A program made the position numbers and the translations under genes. Positions 12,172-20,382 of a DNA stretch of 64,000 nucleotides are shown here, piece by piece; position 1 is the first letter of the stretch; each line of letters begins with the position of its first letter. Source of the stretch: Alphaproteobacteria bacterium (GTDB lineage Bacteria; Pseudomonadota; Alphaproteobacteria; Micropepsales; Micropepsaceae). Location: contig JADZAI010000032.1 in NCBI GenBank assembly GCA_020852655.1, forward strand, positions 1 through 64,000, read 5' to 3'. The notes under the pieces are model-generated. The model ran no database searches, had not been told where the DNA came from, and saw only the letters and a program-made list of their open reading frames with translations.

Positions 12172-13412
12172 AGCAGCCTCAACTGCACCGGCTGGGGCAC
12201 CAGCCTCGCGCGCAGGGCCGGCGAGTCGATCTCGGTGCCCGGACGATGGTCGTCGGTGACGATGAAGGCGCGGGCCCGCCGCATGGCGCCGGCGAGGCGC
12301 GCGATGTCGGCATAGCGCAGCCGCGCGTAGCGCCGGGCGGCAACGAGGCGGTCGACCGCGCGCACGCCCAGGCCGGGCACGCGCAGCAGCGCCTCGCGCG
12401 GCGCGGTGTTGACGTCGAGCGGGAACAGCGCGCGGTGGGCGAGCGCCCAGGCGAGCTTCGGATCGATCGTGAGATCGAGCATGCCGCCCGTCATGCCGCC
12501 CGCGAGTTCCTCCAGGCCGAAGCCGTAATGCCGCATCAGCCAGTCGGACTGGTACAGCCGGTGCTCGCGGATCAGCGGCGCGGGTTTCGACTGGAGGTCC
12601 GGCGAGGGATGGCCGGTCGGCGAGAAGGCCGCGAAGTAGACCCGCTTCAGCGCATAGCTGGCATAAAGCGATGTGCTCGTCCGCATGATGTCGAGATCGC
12701 TCGCCGCGTCGGCGCCGACGATCATCTGCGTGCTCTGGCCGGCCGGGGCGAAGGTCTTGGGCTTGGCACGGCGCGGCTTCTCCGCCGCGTCGTCGATGAA
12801 GCTGCGTGTCGTCGCCATGCCGCGCTTGATGCGGCCGGGCGATTTTTCCGGGGCGAGCCTGCGGAGCGACGCCTCGGTCGGCAGCTCGACATTCATCGAC
12901 AGCCGGTCGGCGTAGAGCCCGGCTTCCCGCAGCAGTTCCGCGCTCGCGCCGGGAATCGTCTTCAGATGGATGTAGCCGCGGAAGCCGTGCTCTTCGCGCA
13001 GCGCCTTCACGACGCGCACCATGTCGGCCATCGTGTCGTCCTCCGAACGTGCGATGCCGGACGACAGGAACAGCCCCTCGATGCAGTTGCGGCGGTAGAG
13101 GCCGAGCGTCAGACGCACGACCTCATCCACGGTGAAGCGCGCGCGTTTCACGCTGCTGGAACGGCGGCTGACGCAATAGAGGCAATCGTAGATGCAGAAA
13201 TTGGTCAGCAGGATCTTCAGCAGCGAGATGCAGCGGCCATCGGGCGTGTAGGCGTGGCAGAGGCCGCTGCCGGTCACCGAGCCGATGCCGCCGGGGCGGG
13301 CGCTGCGCTGCTTGCCGCCGGACGAAGCGCAGGACGCATCGTATCTGGCGGCGTCGGCCAGGATCTCCAGCTTGGCGATCAGCGGATCGGCCTGAGGACG
13401 GGAGATGTTCAT
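12168..13412 (-). CDS. UDG-linked radical SAM protein (putative DNA modification/repair)
   Basis: A 414-residue radical SAM enzyme of the 'rSAM linked to UDG' family. The cluster motif is C73-IYD-C77-LY-C80, followed by the usual barrel (ESxxx replaced by GLFLSSGIARSEDD). The C-terminus carries a helix-hairpin-helix (LRVPGLGVRAVDRLVAARR), which suggests DNA or RNA binding. Its reaction is unknown; it is almost always encoded beside a DUF4130-UDG gene, as here, with a four-base overlap. Together they are predicted to sense, make or repair a modified base. Confidence 0.92.
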   Translation of the reverse strand: MNISRPQADPLIAKLEILADAARYDASCASSGGKQRSARPGGIGSVTGSGLCHAYTPDGRCISLLKILLTNFCIYDCLYCVSRRSSSVKRARFTVDEVVRLTLGLYRRNCIEGLFLSSGIARSEDDTMADMVRVVKALREEHGFRGYIHLKTIPGASAELLREAGLYADRLSMNVELPTEASLRRLAPEKSPGRIKRGMATTRSFIDDAAEKPRRAKPKTFAPAGQSTQMIVGADAASDLDIMRTSTSLYASYALKRVYFAAFSPTGHPSPDLQSKPAPLIREHRLYQSDWLMRHYGFGLEELAGGMTGGMLDLTIDPKLAWALAHRALFPLDVNTAPREALLRVPGLGVRAVDRLVAARRYARLRYADIARLAGAMRRARAFIVTDDHRPGTEIDSPALRARLVPQPVQLRLL

Positions 13413-13455
13413 GTTATGTTCTTATCGCTGACCGGCACGGCCGGCAAGTTGGAAC

Positions 13456-14064
13456 TCAGCGATAGTTGAAGCTGACGGACAGCCGTTCGGTTTTCGCGCC
13501 GTTCGCCGGCACTTCGTGGCGCAGCCAGCTTTCCCACAGCAGCACATCGCCCGCCTTCGGCGCGACGCTGATGAAGCGCTGCCTTGCGCGCGGCGCCGTG
13601 GGCCGAACCGCCGGCGCGGCCATCATCAAGGGCAGGCGCGGGTCTTCAAAACGGATCGCGCTCGCACCGGGCGGCACCTCGACATAGAGCGTGCCGCTCA
13701 CCGCGCTGCCCGGATGGATATGCCCGCCATGCGCACCGCCCGGCTTCAGCAGATTGACCCACAGGCTGTCGCGCGCGAGCGCCCGGCCGCGGTCGAACGC
13801 CAGCGTTCTGGCGAAGGTGCGCACATGCTGATCCAGCCGCCGTTCGAGCTCGGCGAAGGCCGGATCGCGCCAGGCCAGGTCGTCGAGCGAAGCGTAGGAG
13901 GTGTAGCCGCGATAGGCGTTTGCCGTGCACCACCGCCGTCCGGCCACGTCATCTGCGGCAAGTTGCCGGATGGCGCGCGCGAGGTCCTTCAGGAGGCCGC
14001 GTGTCCCGGCGCCGAGCGGCGCGCGGTAGAGCAGGGTGGGAAAGAGGGCTTCGGTCGGGGCCAT
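13456..14064 (-). CDS. 2OG-Fe(II) oxygenase-like protein (TIGR02466-type)
   Basis: A 202-residue double-stranded beta-helix protein. The putative iron site is visible as GGHIHPGSAVSGTLYVEVP, with the distal His in WLRHEVPANG and an Arg for 2-oxoglutarate in TERLSVSFNYR. The family is of unknown substrate, often found in phages and marine bacteria. It lies 43 bases upstream of the radical SAM gene on the same strand and could be the first gene of a three-gene unit with the rSAM and UdgX genes. Whether it acts on nucleic acid or protein cannot be told from sequence. Confidence 0.82.
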   Translation of the reverse strand: MAPTEALFPTLLYRAPLGAGTRGLLKDLARAIRQLAADDVAGRRWCTANAYRGYTSYASLDDLAWRDPAFAELERRLDQHVRTFARTLAFDRGRALARDSLWVNLLKPGGAHGGHIHPGSAVSGTLYVEVPPGASAIRFEDPRLPLMMAAPAVRPTAPRARQRFISVAPKAGDVLLWESWLRHEVPANGAKTERLSVSFNYR

Positions 14065-14108
14065 GCCGCGTTCTGCCCTGCGCCTGGGCGGGCGTCAAAG
14101 GCCCGGCT

Positions 14109-15242
14109 TCAATCGCTGGAGGCGCGGTTGGCCAGTGCCTCGGCGAGCAGGGCGGCCGGCGTGGCGCGGCCGTCCTTCTGTGCGACCCATTCGGTCAGGT
14201 TGCGATCGTAGAGCAGGGCCTCGGGATGGGTTTCGCGCAGCCAGCGCATCATCTTCTCGCGGATTTCGCAGCGCAGGTCGAAGGTGATCGGCGCGTTGCG
14301 GGCGCTCGCGAGGCAGCGGACCTCCATCGTCTTCGCCGTGATGTCGGTGATCGCGAGATTGACCACTCTCTTGTCCCAAAGCTTCGACTCCTTGCAGATG
14401 TCCTCCAGCTTCGCGCGCATCTCGTCGATCGGCGCGTTGTGGCCGACATAGAGCATCGCAGTGCCGATCAGCGCAGCGTTCTCGCGCGTCCAGTTCTGGA
14501 AGGGTGTCGAAATGAAATAGGTGAGGGGCACGACGAGCCGCCGCCAGTCCCACAGGCGGATGACGACATAAGTCGCGTTGATCTCCTCGATCCAACCCCA
14601 CTCGCCCTCGACGATCACGGCGTCGTCGATGCGGAAGGGCTGCGTCATGGCGATCTGCACGCCGGCGATGAGGTTCGTCAGCAGCGGCTGCAACGACAGA
14701 CCGACGATGATTGACGCGGCGCCGCCGGCGGCGAGAAGGCTGACGCCCCACTCGCGCACGCTGGCGATCGTCATCAGCGCGAGGCCCGCCGTGATCAGCA
14801 CGACCAGGGTGCCGATCGCGCGGCGCAGGATGCGGAGCTGGGTCACATGCTTGCGTGCGATCAGATTGTCTTCGACGTCGATCTTGAAGCGCTTCATGTA
14901 GAGCGCGCTGGCGACGTCGAGGGCGATGAACACCGACCAGCCGACGAGCACGATGAAAAGCACCAGCGTCGCCTGCTGGACGAAGGCCGTCGTGGGATCG
15001 TTGACCGGTGCGACCTCGGCGGCCCGGCCGACGAGGATGAGGACGAGCGCCAGCCGCACCGGCCGCCGCACGCGGGTGAGCAGATTGCGCCAGAATTCGG
15101 ACTTGCGTGCCAGCATCCAGCGCGCCGCCTGCATGACGAGCGCGTGCAGGCTCCAGGCCAGTGCAACGGCCGCTGCGATCAGCGCCACGCTGATCGCCCA
15201 ATCAGGCAGGAAATGTCGCAGCCAGACGACCAGATCGCCCAT
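14109..15242 (-). CDS. MscS family mechanosensitive ion channel
   Basis: A 377-residue inner-membrane channel. Three to four hydrophobic segments occupy the first 190 residues. The pore-lining helix is LLAAGGAASIIVGLSLQPLL, and the MscS beta domain follows (GVQIAMTQPFRIDDAVIVEG, GWIEEINATYVVIRLWDWRR, VPLTYFISTPFQNWTR). The ATG at 15242 is chosen because the open frame upstream is antisense to the cyclase gene. Its stop is 44 bases before the oxygenase gene on the same strand, so read-through into that cluster is possible. Confidence 0.92.
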   Translation of the reverse strand: MGDLVVWLRHFLPDWAISVALIAAAVALAWSLHALVMQAARWMLARKSEFWRNLLTRVRRPVRLALVLILVGRAAEVAPVNDPTTAFVQQATLVLFIVLVGWSVFIALDVASALYMKRFKIDVEDNLIARKHVTQLRILRRAIGTLVVLITAGLALMTIASVREWGVSLLAAGGAASIIVGLSLQPLLTNLIAGVQIAMTQPFRIDDAVIVEGEWGWIEEINATYVVIRLWDWRRLVVPLTYFISTPFQNWTRENAALIGTAMLYVGHNAPIDEMRAKLEDICKESKLWDKRVVNLAITDITAKTMEVRCLASARNAPITFDLRCEIREKMMRWLRETHPEALLYDRNLTEWVAQKDGRATPAALLAEALANRASSD

Positions 15243-15323
15243 TTCGATCAGACGCCTGGAGCCCGGGATCGTTCCTGCCCGGGAACCCTCGACCGCTGCG
15301 CGGTGGCGGCTTATGTCTTTCCC

Positions 15324-16487
15324 ATGGGGATGCTGTCGCCGACAGACTTTGCGCTGGCCAAATGGCTGCTGACCGAAGGCAAGGCCCTGCCGCGGCTCGA
15401 TGAACTGGTCGACGCGCTGTGCACGCAGCTTCGCGCGCTGGGCATACCGGTCGATCGCGCCATCGTCTCCACGCGCACGCTGCACGCAGTGTATCTCTCG
15501 TATTTCCGGATCTGGCGCAGTGACGGCAATTCGGTGTCGGACACCTATGACCGCGACGAAGAGAATATGGGCTATTTCGAGCGCAGCCCGATCCGTGTCG
15601 TTATGGAGACGGGGCGGCCGGTCGAGCTGCTGCTGGAGGAAACGGCCGACGACGCGTTCGGCATCGTGCCCGATCTCAAAGCGGACGGGTATGTCCACTA
15701 TCTCTGCGCGCCGCTCCGCTTCTCGGACGGCACGCTGAACCATCTGAGCTTCGCGACCAAGGCGCCGGGCGGCTTTCGCCCGGACCACATAGCGACGTTG
15801 CTCCAGATGGAGCCGGCGCTGGCCTCGGCGCTCGAGATACGCATGCTGCGCCGGGCGATGGTCGACACGCTGCAAACCTATCTCGGCGACGAGCCGGGCC
15901 GGCGCGTGGCGCAGGGCGACATCGTGCGCGGGCAGGTCAGCGAGATCGAGGCGGCGATCCTGTTCGCCGATCTGCGGGGTTTCACAGCGAACTCGATGCA
16001 GCTCGGCAATACGACGCTGGTCCAGTGGCTGAACGCCTACTACGCCTGCATCGTCCCGGCGGTGGAACAGCATGGCGGCGACGTGCTGAAGCTGATCGGC
16101 GACGGCGTGCTGGCGATCTTCCCGGAACGCGAAGGCGATGCGCCGCAGCGTGCGCTGGCGGCGGCACGGGATGCGCAGGCAGCGATCGCACTGGCGAACG
16201 GGCAGGGGCTCGACTGGCCGCGCCTCAATGTCGGCATCGCGCTCCATGCCGGCACCGCGGCCTATGGCAATGTCGGCTCGCTTCAGCGGCTCGACTTCAC
16301 GGTGATCGGCCGGGATGTCAATCTCGCGAGCCGGATCAGCGCCGTGTGCCGGGACACCGGCGAACCGATCCTGATGTCGAAACGCTTCCGCGACCGGCTC
16401 GGGCGCGAAGCCTACCGGCTCGGCCCGTATGCGCTGCCCGGCGTGCCGGATCGCGTGAATGTCTATCGGCCTTTCGACGATGTCTGA
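15324..16487 (+). CDS. Class III adenylate/guanylate cyclase
   Basis: A 387-residue protein with an N-terminal sensory-like region (residues 1-190, no clear membrane segment) and a C-terminal class III nucleotidyl cyclase domain. Metal-binding Asp residues sit in ILFADLRGFTAN and KLIGDGVLAIF; the Lys of the latter and the Asp of DFTVIGRDVNLASR are the adenine-selecting pair, and N/R of NLASR stabilise the transition state. An adenylate cyclase is therefore likely. It is divergent from the mscS-type gene with 81 bases between the starts. The likely start is the ATG at 15324; 15330 is an alternative. Confidence 0.9.
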   Translation: MGMLSPTDFALAKWLLTEGKALPRLDELVDALCTQLRALGIPVDRAIVSTRTLHAVYLSYFRIWRSDGNSVSDTYDRDEENMGYFERSPIRVVMETGRPVELLLEETADDAFGIVPDLKADGYVHYLCAPLRFSDGTLNHLSFATKAPGGFRPDHIATLLQMEPALASALEIRMLRRAMVDTLQTYLGDEPGRRVAQGDIVRGQVSEIEAAILFADLRGFTANSMQLGNTTLVQWLNAYYACIVPAVEQHGGDVLKLIGDGVLAIFPEREGDAPQRALAAARDAQAAIALANGQGLDWPRLNVGIALHAGTAAYGNVGSLQRLDFTVIGRDVNLASRISAVCRDTGEPILMSKRFRDRLGREAYRLGPYALPGVPDRVNVYRPFDDV

Positions 16488-16530
16488 CGAGATGGCGTCT
16501 CGGTGCGTCCCGGACGGGGTTGGCTGAGCG

Positions 16531-17133
16531 ATGGTCGCGAAGCTGAAGACCTATCGCGCCGAGATCGGCGGCACGCATGAGTGGATCGTCGCGGCGCGAA
16601 ACCAGAAGGAAGCGGCTGAGATCTGGGGCACGGACATCGACGTCTTCCGCGAAGGGCGGGGCGGGCCGACGACGATCCCGGCCCTGGTCGGGGCGGCGAT
16701 GGAGGAGCCTGGCCAGCCGCTGCGCCGGGTGCTCGGCAGCAAGGGGCCGTTCAAGCCGATCCCCAAGACCAACGACCTGGAGTCTTGGCGTCTTGCCGTC
16801 GCGGCCGCCGGGGTCGACCCGAATAAGAAGCGCGAGAAGCCGAAGCTCGTTGCCAGGCAGGATGCGAAGTCTGAGCCCGGGCGGGCGACGCCCGAGCCGA
16901 AACCCGAACCGCCGCCGAAGCCGAAGCTCGACCGCTCTGCGCTCGATGCAGCCGAAGCCGCCCTCGCGGCGTTCGAAAGCCGCAGCGAAGCGCAACTCGC
17001 GGCGCTCAAGGCCGAGATGGAGGCGATCGCCGAGCGCCACACAGCCCTCGTCAGGTCGGTCAAGGCCGAACGGGCAGAGCTGGCGGCAAAGGTGAAGGAG
17101 GCGAAGCGCGCCTTCGAGAAGCAGGCGCGCTGA
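16531..17133 (+). CDS. Hypothetical protein with C-terminal coiled coil
   Basis: A 200-residue protein of unknown function. Residues 1-95 look like a small folded domain (KTYRAEIGGTHEWIVAARNQ, EPGQPLRRVLGSKGPFKPIP). A Lys/Pro-rich linker follows (about 98-132), then an Ala/Glu/Lys-rich helix to the end that would form a coiled coil (SEAQLAALKAEMEAIAERH). The first domain resembles short proteins annotated as cell-envelope or TolA-like in Alphaproteobacteria, but I cannot confirm that. No signal peptide. Confidence 0.7.
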   Translation: MVAKLKTYRAEIGGTHEWIVAARNQKEAAEIWGTDIDVFREGRGGPTTIPALVGAAMEEPGQPLRRVLGSKGPFKPIPKTNDLESWRLAVAAAGVDPNKKREKPKLVARQDAKSEPGRATPEPKPEPPPKPKLDRSALDAAEAALAAFESRSEAQLAALKAEMEAIAERHTALVRSVKAERAELAAKVKEAKRAFEKQAR

Positions 17134-17149
17134 TGCTTTAGACGAGGAC

Positions 17150-17881
17150 TCAGACGAAGACGAAGCGCTTCAGTTCGTCGGCGATGGCCCGCGCGCCGAT
17201 GCGGGGGCGGAGCACCAGCTCCGGTTCGTTCAGGCTCGCAACGCGCCCGGCCATGACGATGGCGTTGCGCCACGCTTCGCCCGGCATATCGAGCACACGC
17301 ACGGTCTTCCATGCACCCGCGGCGCGCGCCGCGAGGTCCCGCGCGCGCGGATCGTCGTCGTCGCGCAGATAGACATTGGCGATGAAGAGTCCGGCTCTGG
17401 TCAGGCGGGCGGCGGCATTCGCCAGCACCTCCGGCGTGTCGAGATGCGCCGGCGCGTCGCCGTCGTGATAGGCGTCCATGACGATCGCGTCGAATTTGCG
17501 CTTGCTGAGTTCGAGATATTTCGCGCCGTCGGCGACGTGGGTGGTGATCGAATCCGGCATGCCGAAATGCTTGCGCGCGAGCAGCAGCGACACCTCGTTC
17601 ACATCGACCACCGTGACGCGCGCGCCGGTCGCCGACAGCATCGTACCCAGCACACCGCCGCCGCAGCCGATCAGCAGGACGTTGCGCGCCCAGGCCTGGA
17701 TCAGGAGCGAGAATATGGCGTGGATATAGGTCGCGAGGCTGACGCCGTTGCCGTCGCTTTCGCTCTGGTGGATCGTCCCCTGGCGATAGAGCACGGCGCC
17801 GGAGCGGGCGCGCACGATCTCGATCCGCCCATAGGGCGTTTCGACATCCTCCAGCAGCGTGACACGGGGCATCCTGTTCAC
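17150..17881 (-). CDS. Spermidine-synthase-like methyltransferase-fold protein
   Basis: A 243-residue protein with the Rossmann fold of the spermidine synthase family: NVLLIGCGGGVLGTMLSATG for the nucleoside-binding loop, TVVDVNEVSLLLARKHFG, and DAIVMDAYHDGDAPAHL at the active-site position. The canonical DxxDP catalytic motif of true polyamine aminopropyltransferases is replaced by DAYHDGDAP, so it may not make spermidine. Convergent with the preceding hypothetical gene. The first ATG (17881) is used; a second ATG nine bases later is equally possible. Confidence 0.82.
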   Translation of the reverse strand: MNRMPRVTLLEDVETPYGRIEIVRARSGAVLYRQGTIHQSESDGNGVSLATYIHAIFSLLIQAWARNVLLIGCGGGVLGTMLSATGARVTVVDVNEVSLLLARKHFGMPDSITTHVADGAKYLELSKRKFDAIVMDAYHDGDAPAHLDTPEVLANAAARLTRAGLFIANVYLRDDDDPRARDLAARAAGAWKTVRVLDMPGEAWRNAIVMAGRVASLNEPELVLRPRIGARAIADELKRFVFV

Positions 17882-17962
17882 CGGCGCGGTTTAGCACGAA
17901 GCCGCGGCTTGGCATCGCGCCGGCTCGCGCAGTAGCCTCGCGGCCTGTTGGGGAGTCCTGCC

Positions 17963-18463
17963 ATGTCCGAGCCGAAGACCGTCTACGACTTCACGCTGGA
18001 GACGCTCCAGGGCAAGCCGCTCCCGCTGAAGCAGTTCAAGGGCAAGCCGCTCGTCATCGTCAACACCGCCTCCAAATGCGGCTTCACCCCGCAATACAAG
18101 GGGCTCGAGGCGGTCTGGAAGGCCAACAAGGACAAGGGCCTTGTCGTCATCGGCGTGCCCTCCAACGATTTCGGCCGCCAGGAGCCCGGCTCGGCGGCAG
18201 AGATCGAGAGCTTCTGCGAGATCAATTACGGCGTCGACTTCCCGATGGCGGCGAAGGTTCCGGTGTCGGGCTCGTCGGCGCATCCGCTGTTCAAGTGGAT
18301 GGGCGACCAGGGCGGCTTCCTGTCGCGGCCGCGTTGGAATTTCTACAAATACCTGATAGGCCGCGACGGCAAACTGGCCGGCTGGTTCTCCAGCATGACC
18401 TCGCCCGACTCCGCAAAGTTCAAGACGGCGGTCGCCAAGATCGTCGACCGCCGGGAAGGCTAG
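17963..18463 (+). CDS. Glutathione peroxidase family thiol peroxidase
   Basis: A 166-residue Cys-type GPx. The catalytic residues are Cys39 in NTASKCGFTPQY, Gln73 in SNDFGRQEP, and Trp125-Asn126 in RPRWNFYKYL. Bacterial Cys-GPx enzymes usually take electrons from thioredoxin rather than glutathione. No signal peptide, so cytoplasmic. The ATG at 17963 is preceded by GGGGAG; an in-frame ATG at 17948 lies before that site and is unlikely. The end overlaps the next, convergent gene by four bases. Confidence 0.95.
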   Translation: MSEPKTVYDFTLETLQGKPLPLKQFKGKPLVIVNTASKCGFTPQYKGLEAVWKANKDKGLVVIGVPSNDFGRQEPGSAAEIESFCEINYGVDFPMAAKVPVSGSSAHPLFKWMGDQGGFLSRPRWNFYKYLIGRDGKLAGWFSSMTSPDSAKFKTAVAKIVDRREG

Positions 18464-19263
18464 GGGCCGGTGATCCAGCGGTTGGCGATGCCCGTGTAGT
18501 CGATGCGGCGCCCGAAGGGCCGGGCCCCCACGGATTCCGCGGGCACGACGAAGGCGGCGTCGCGGGCAACGGCGCGCGCTTCGCGGGGCGGGATCTCGCT
18601 GAAGGCGAGTTTTGCCGTTTCGCTCACCACGCGGAGCAGTTCGGTCTTGGCGACGCGCAGGACTTCGTAGTTGCGGGCGACCATGGCGTGGACATCGGCT
18701 TTGAGGGCGGCACGGCGGGCGCTCACCACGAGACGCGCCTCGACGGCCCGGAAAGCCGTCACCTGGTCGTAAAGCGGCTGAAGCGTGGCATAGACGGCGG
18801 CCTCGGCGCCTTCGCGGGCGGTGGCCGGCATCGTCTGGGGCATGCGGGCGCTGGCCCGCAGGACGAAAGCCGTGAGGCGGCCGGCGCCGACGGCGTCGCC
18901 GCCCGCATGGCCGAGATCGCCCGCAACCCGCGTCATGTCGGCGACGCGGCTATCCGCCCAGGCTGCCATGAGGGTGACGCCGCGGCTGAGGCGGTCTGTA
19001 CGGGCCTTCACCACCCGGCGGATGTCGGCGAAGGTCTCGCTGGCGTCGTCGAGCCCGGTCTGGAGTTCCGCCACCCAGCGCAAGACCTGAAACGACTGCG
19101 GGTCGAGGGAATCGCGGATGGCCTTGAGGCTGTGGGGCTGGACGGCCTCCGGCGCGCGCACTTCCGGCACGCCATCGGTCTGGCCCGCGGCGGGTGAGGT
19201 GGCGGCAATCGCGAGAGCAACCGCAGCCGGCAATTGGCCGTGAATAGGCAGCAGCGCGCTCAT
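18460..19263 (-). CDS. Predicted exported hypothetical protein
   Basis: A 267-residue protein of unknown function. The start (LPAAVALAIAATSPAAGQ) looks like a signal peptide lacking a strongly basic n-region. The rest is mostly alpha-helical with many Ala and Arg residues (RRVVKARTDRLSRGVTLMAA, YATLQPLYDQVTAFRAVEAR). The ATG at 19263 has AGGGGA five bases upstream. It is divergent from the small lipoprotein gene. No recognisable catalytic motif. Confidence 0.7.
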   Translation of the reverse strand: MSALLPIHGQLPAAVALAIAATSPAAGQTDGVPEVRAPEAVQPHSLKAIRDSLDPQSFQVLRWVAELQTGLDDASETFADIRRVVKARTDRLSRGVTLMAAWADSRVADMTRVAGDLGHAGGDAVGAGRLTAFVLRASARMPQTMPATAREGAEAAVYATLQPLYDQVTAFRAVEARLVVSARRAALKADVHAMVARNYEVLRVAKTELLRVVSETAKLAFSEIPPREARAVARDAAFVVPAESVGARPFGRRIDYTGIANRWITGP

Positions 19264-19372
19264 CTCGTCCCCTAACGCAAATCGCAACCCGTACCATCGC
19301 GCCTTATGGTTTACGGTTCGTTAGGGACGCCGTTCATCGGGCATTAGGCTTCCACGCCGTAAGGCTTTCGCC

Positions 19373-19561
19373 ATGCGTCACATCCTCGTTGCGTCGGCTC
19401 TCGCTCTTCTTTGCGTCGGGCTTTCCGGCTGTATCGTCGGGACGGCGGTCAGCACGGCCGCCGATGTCGCCGGTACCGCCGTCAGCACGACGGCAGATGT
19501 CGCAGGCGCGGCGGTCGATACCGTCACGCCGGACGGCGATTGCGACGGCAAGGACTGCTAG
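19373..19561 (+). CDS. Small repeat lipoprotein
   Basis: A 62-residue lipoprotein precursor. A short signal peptide ends in the lipobox LSGC, so the mature protein would start at Cys20 and be about 43 residues. It consists of imperfect 11-residue repeats (GTAVSTAADVA, GTAVSTTADVA, GAAVDTVTPDG) and an acidic Cys-containing tail (DCDGKDC). Residue 2 of the mature protein is Ile, compatible with sorting to the outer membrane. Function unknown. It overlaps the convergent methyltransferase gene by four bases. Confidence 0.8.
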   Translation: MRHILVASALALLCVGLSGCIVGTAVSTAADVAGTAVSTTADVAGAAVDTVTPDGDCDGKDC

Positions 19562-20316
19562 AAGCGGCCCCGCGCCACGACGCCGATCACCGCTGCTGCG
19601 TCCTTCGCGTGAACCAGCGGGGTTTCCCTGTAGAGCCGGTCGATGCCGTAGCTGGCGAGACGCACGTCGCGCCATTCGCTCAGGATCTCGTGCCGCAGGC
19701 GGCTCAGCACGTCATTGCGCCGGTCCAGCCCCTGGACGACCAGGATGCCCGTCGGCTGGCAGTCGAGCACGGCGACGCGAAGATCGGGGCGGTGGCGGGC
19801 GATGATGGGGACCAGCTTCCACACGTCGCCGGTCCACCAGTCGCGCGTTCCCTTGTCGCGCCGGTCGACCGGACCGCGCTCGGCCATCTCGGCGTTGATG
19901 GGAAGAACATCGTGGAAAATGGCGACCGTGCGCTGGTTTGCGTTGGCCTCAACCCCGACGAGATCGTCATAGGCGGCCTCGATGAGGTGGAGGCCGTCGA
20001 CGAAGGCGAAGTCGGCACCGTTCGGCAGCAACCCCGCAAGCTGGCGCGTGGCGAAGATGTCGACGCTGCCGCCCTGGAGCATGTGCAGCGCGGGCTTCCT
20101 GCCCATGACGTTGATGCCGATGGCGAAGGTCGGGTCGATCGCGACCGAGAGGCAGTCGGCCAGCTTCAGCGAATCGCCTGCCGCTGCGCCGATCTCGAGA
20201 TAGGTCGAGGGAAGCAGCAGCTCATGCAGCGTCTTGAGGGCCTCCAGGTAGTGGAGGCCCTTCAGGTGGACGGTGGACTCCGCCTTGGCGCCTTCCCTCG
20301 GATTGACCGCCTGCAT
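19558..20316 (-). CDS. Class I SAM-dependent methyltransferase-like protein
   Basis: A 252-residue protein with a Methyltransf_24-like Rossmann core: TYLEIGAAAGDSLKLAD for the SAM loop, LSVAIDPTF, then DFAFVDGLHLIEAAYDDL and RTVAIFHDVLP. This pattern is typical of methyltransferases acting on sugars or surface polysaccharide and O-antigen genes, but no glycan genes are adjacent. Substrate unknown. Confidence 0.82.
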   Translation of the reverse strand: MQAVNPREGAKAESTVHLKGLHYLEALKTLHELLLPSTYLEIGAAAGDSLKLADCLSVAIDPTFAIGINVMGRKPALHMLQGGSVDIFATRQLAGLLPNGADFAFVDGLHLIEAAYDDLVGVEANANQRTVAIFHDVLPINAEMAERGPVDRRDKGTRDWWTGDVWKLVPIIARHRPDLRVAVLDCQPTGILVVQGLDRRNDVLSRLRHEILSEWRDVRLASYGIDRLYRETPLVHAKDAAAVIGVVARGRF

Positions 20317-20382
20317 CCTGTCTGCCGCCCCTGAGCCGAAACGGCGGACGCTTACAGGCGCCGGCGGGGCGCGTCGAGGGCG

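Noticed and set aside
15243..16247. N-terminal extension of the MscS frame over the cyclase gene
   Set aside because: The extra 335 residues are antisense to the cyclase catalytic domain and carry no membrane segments; the channel starts at 15242.
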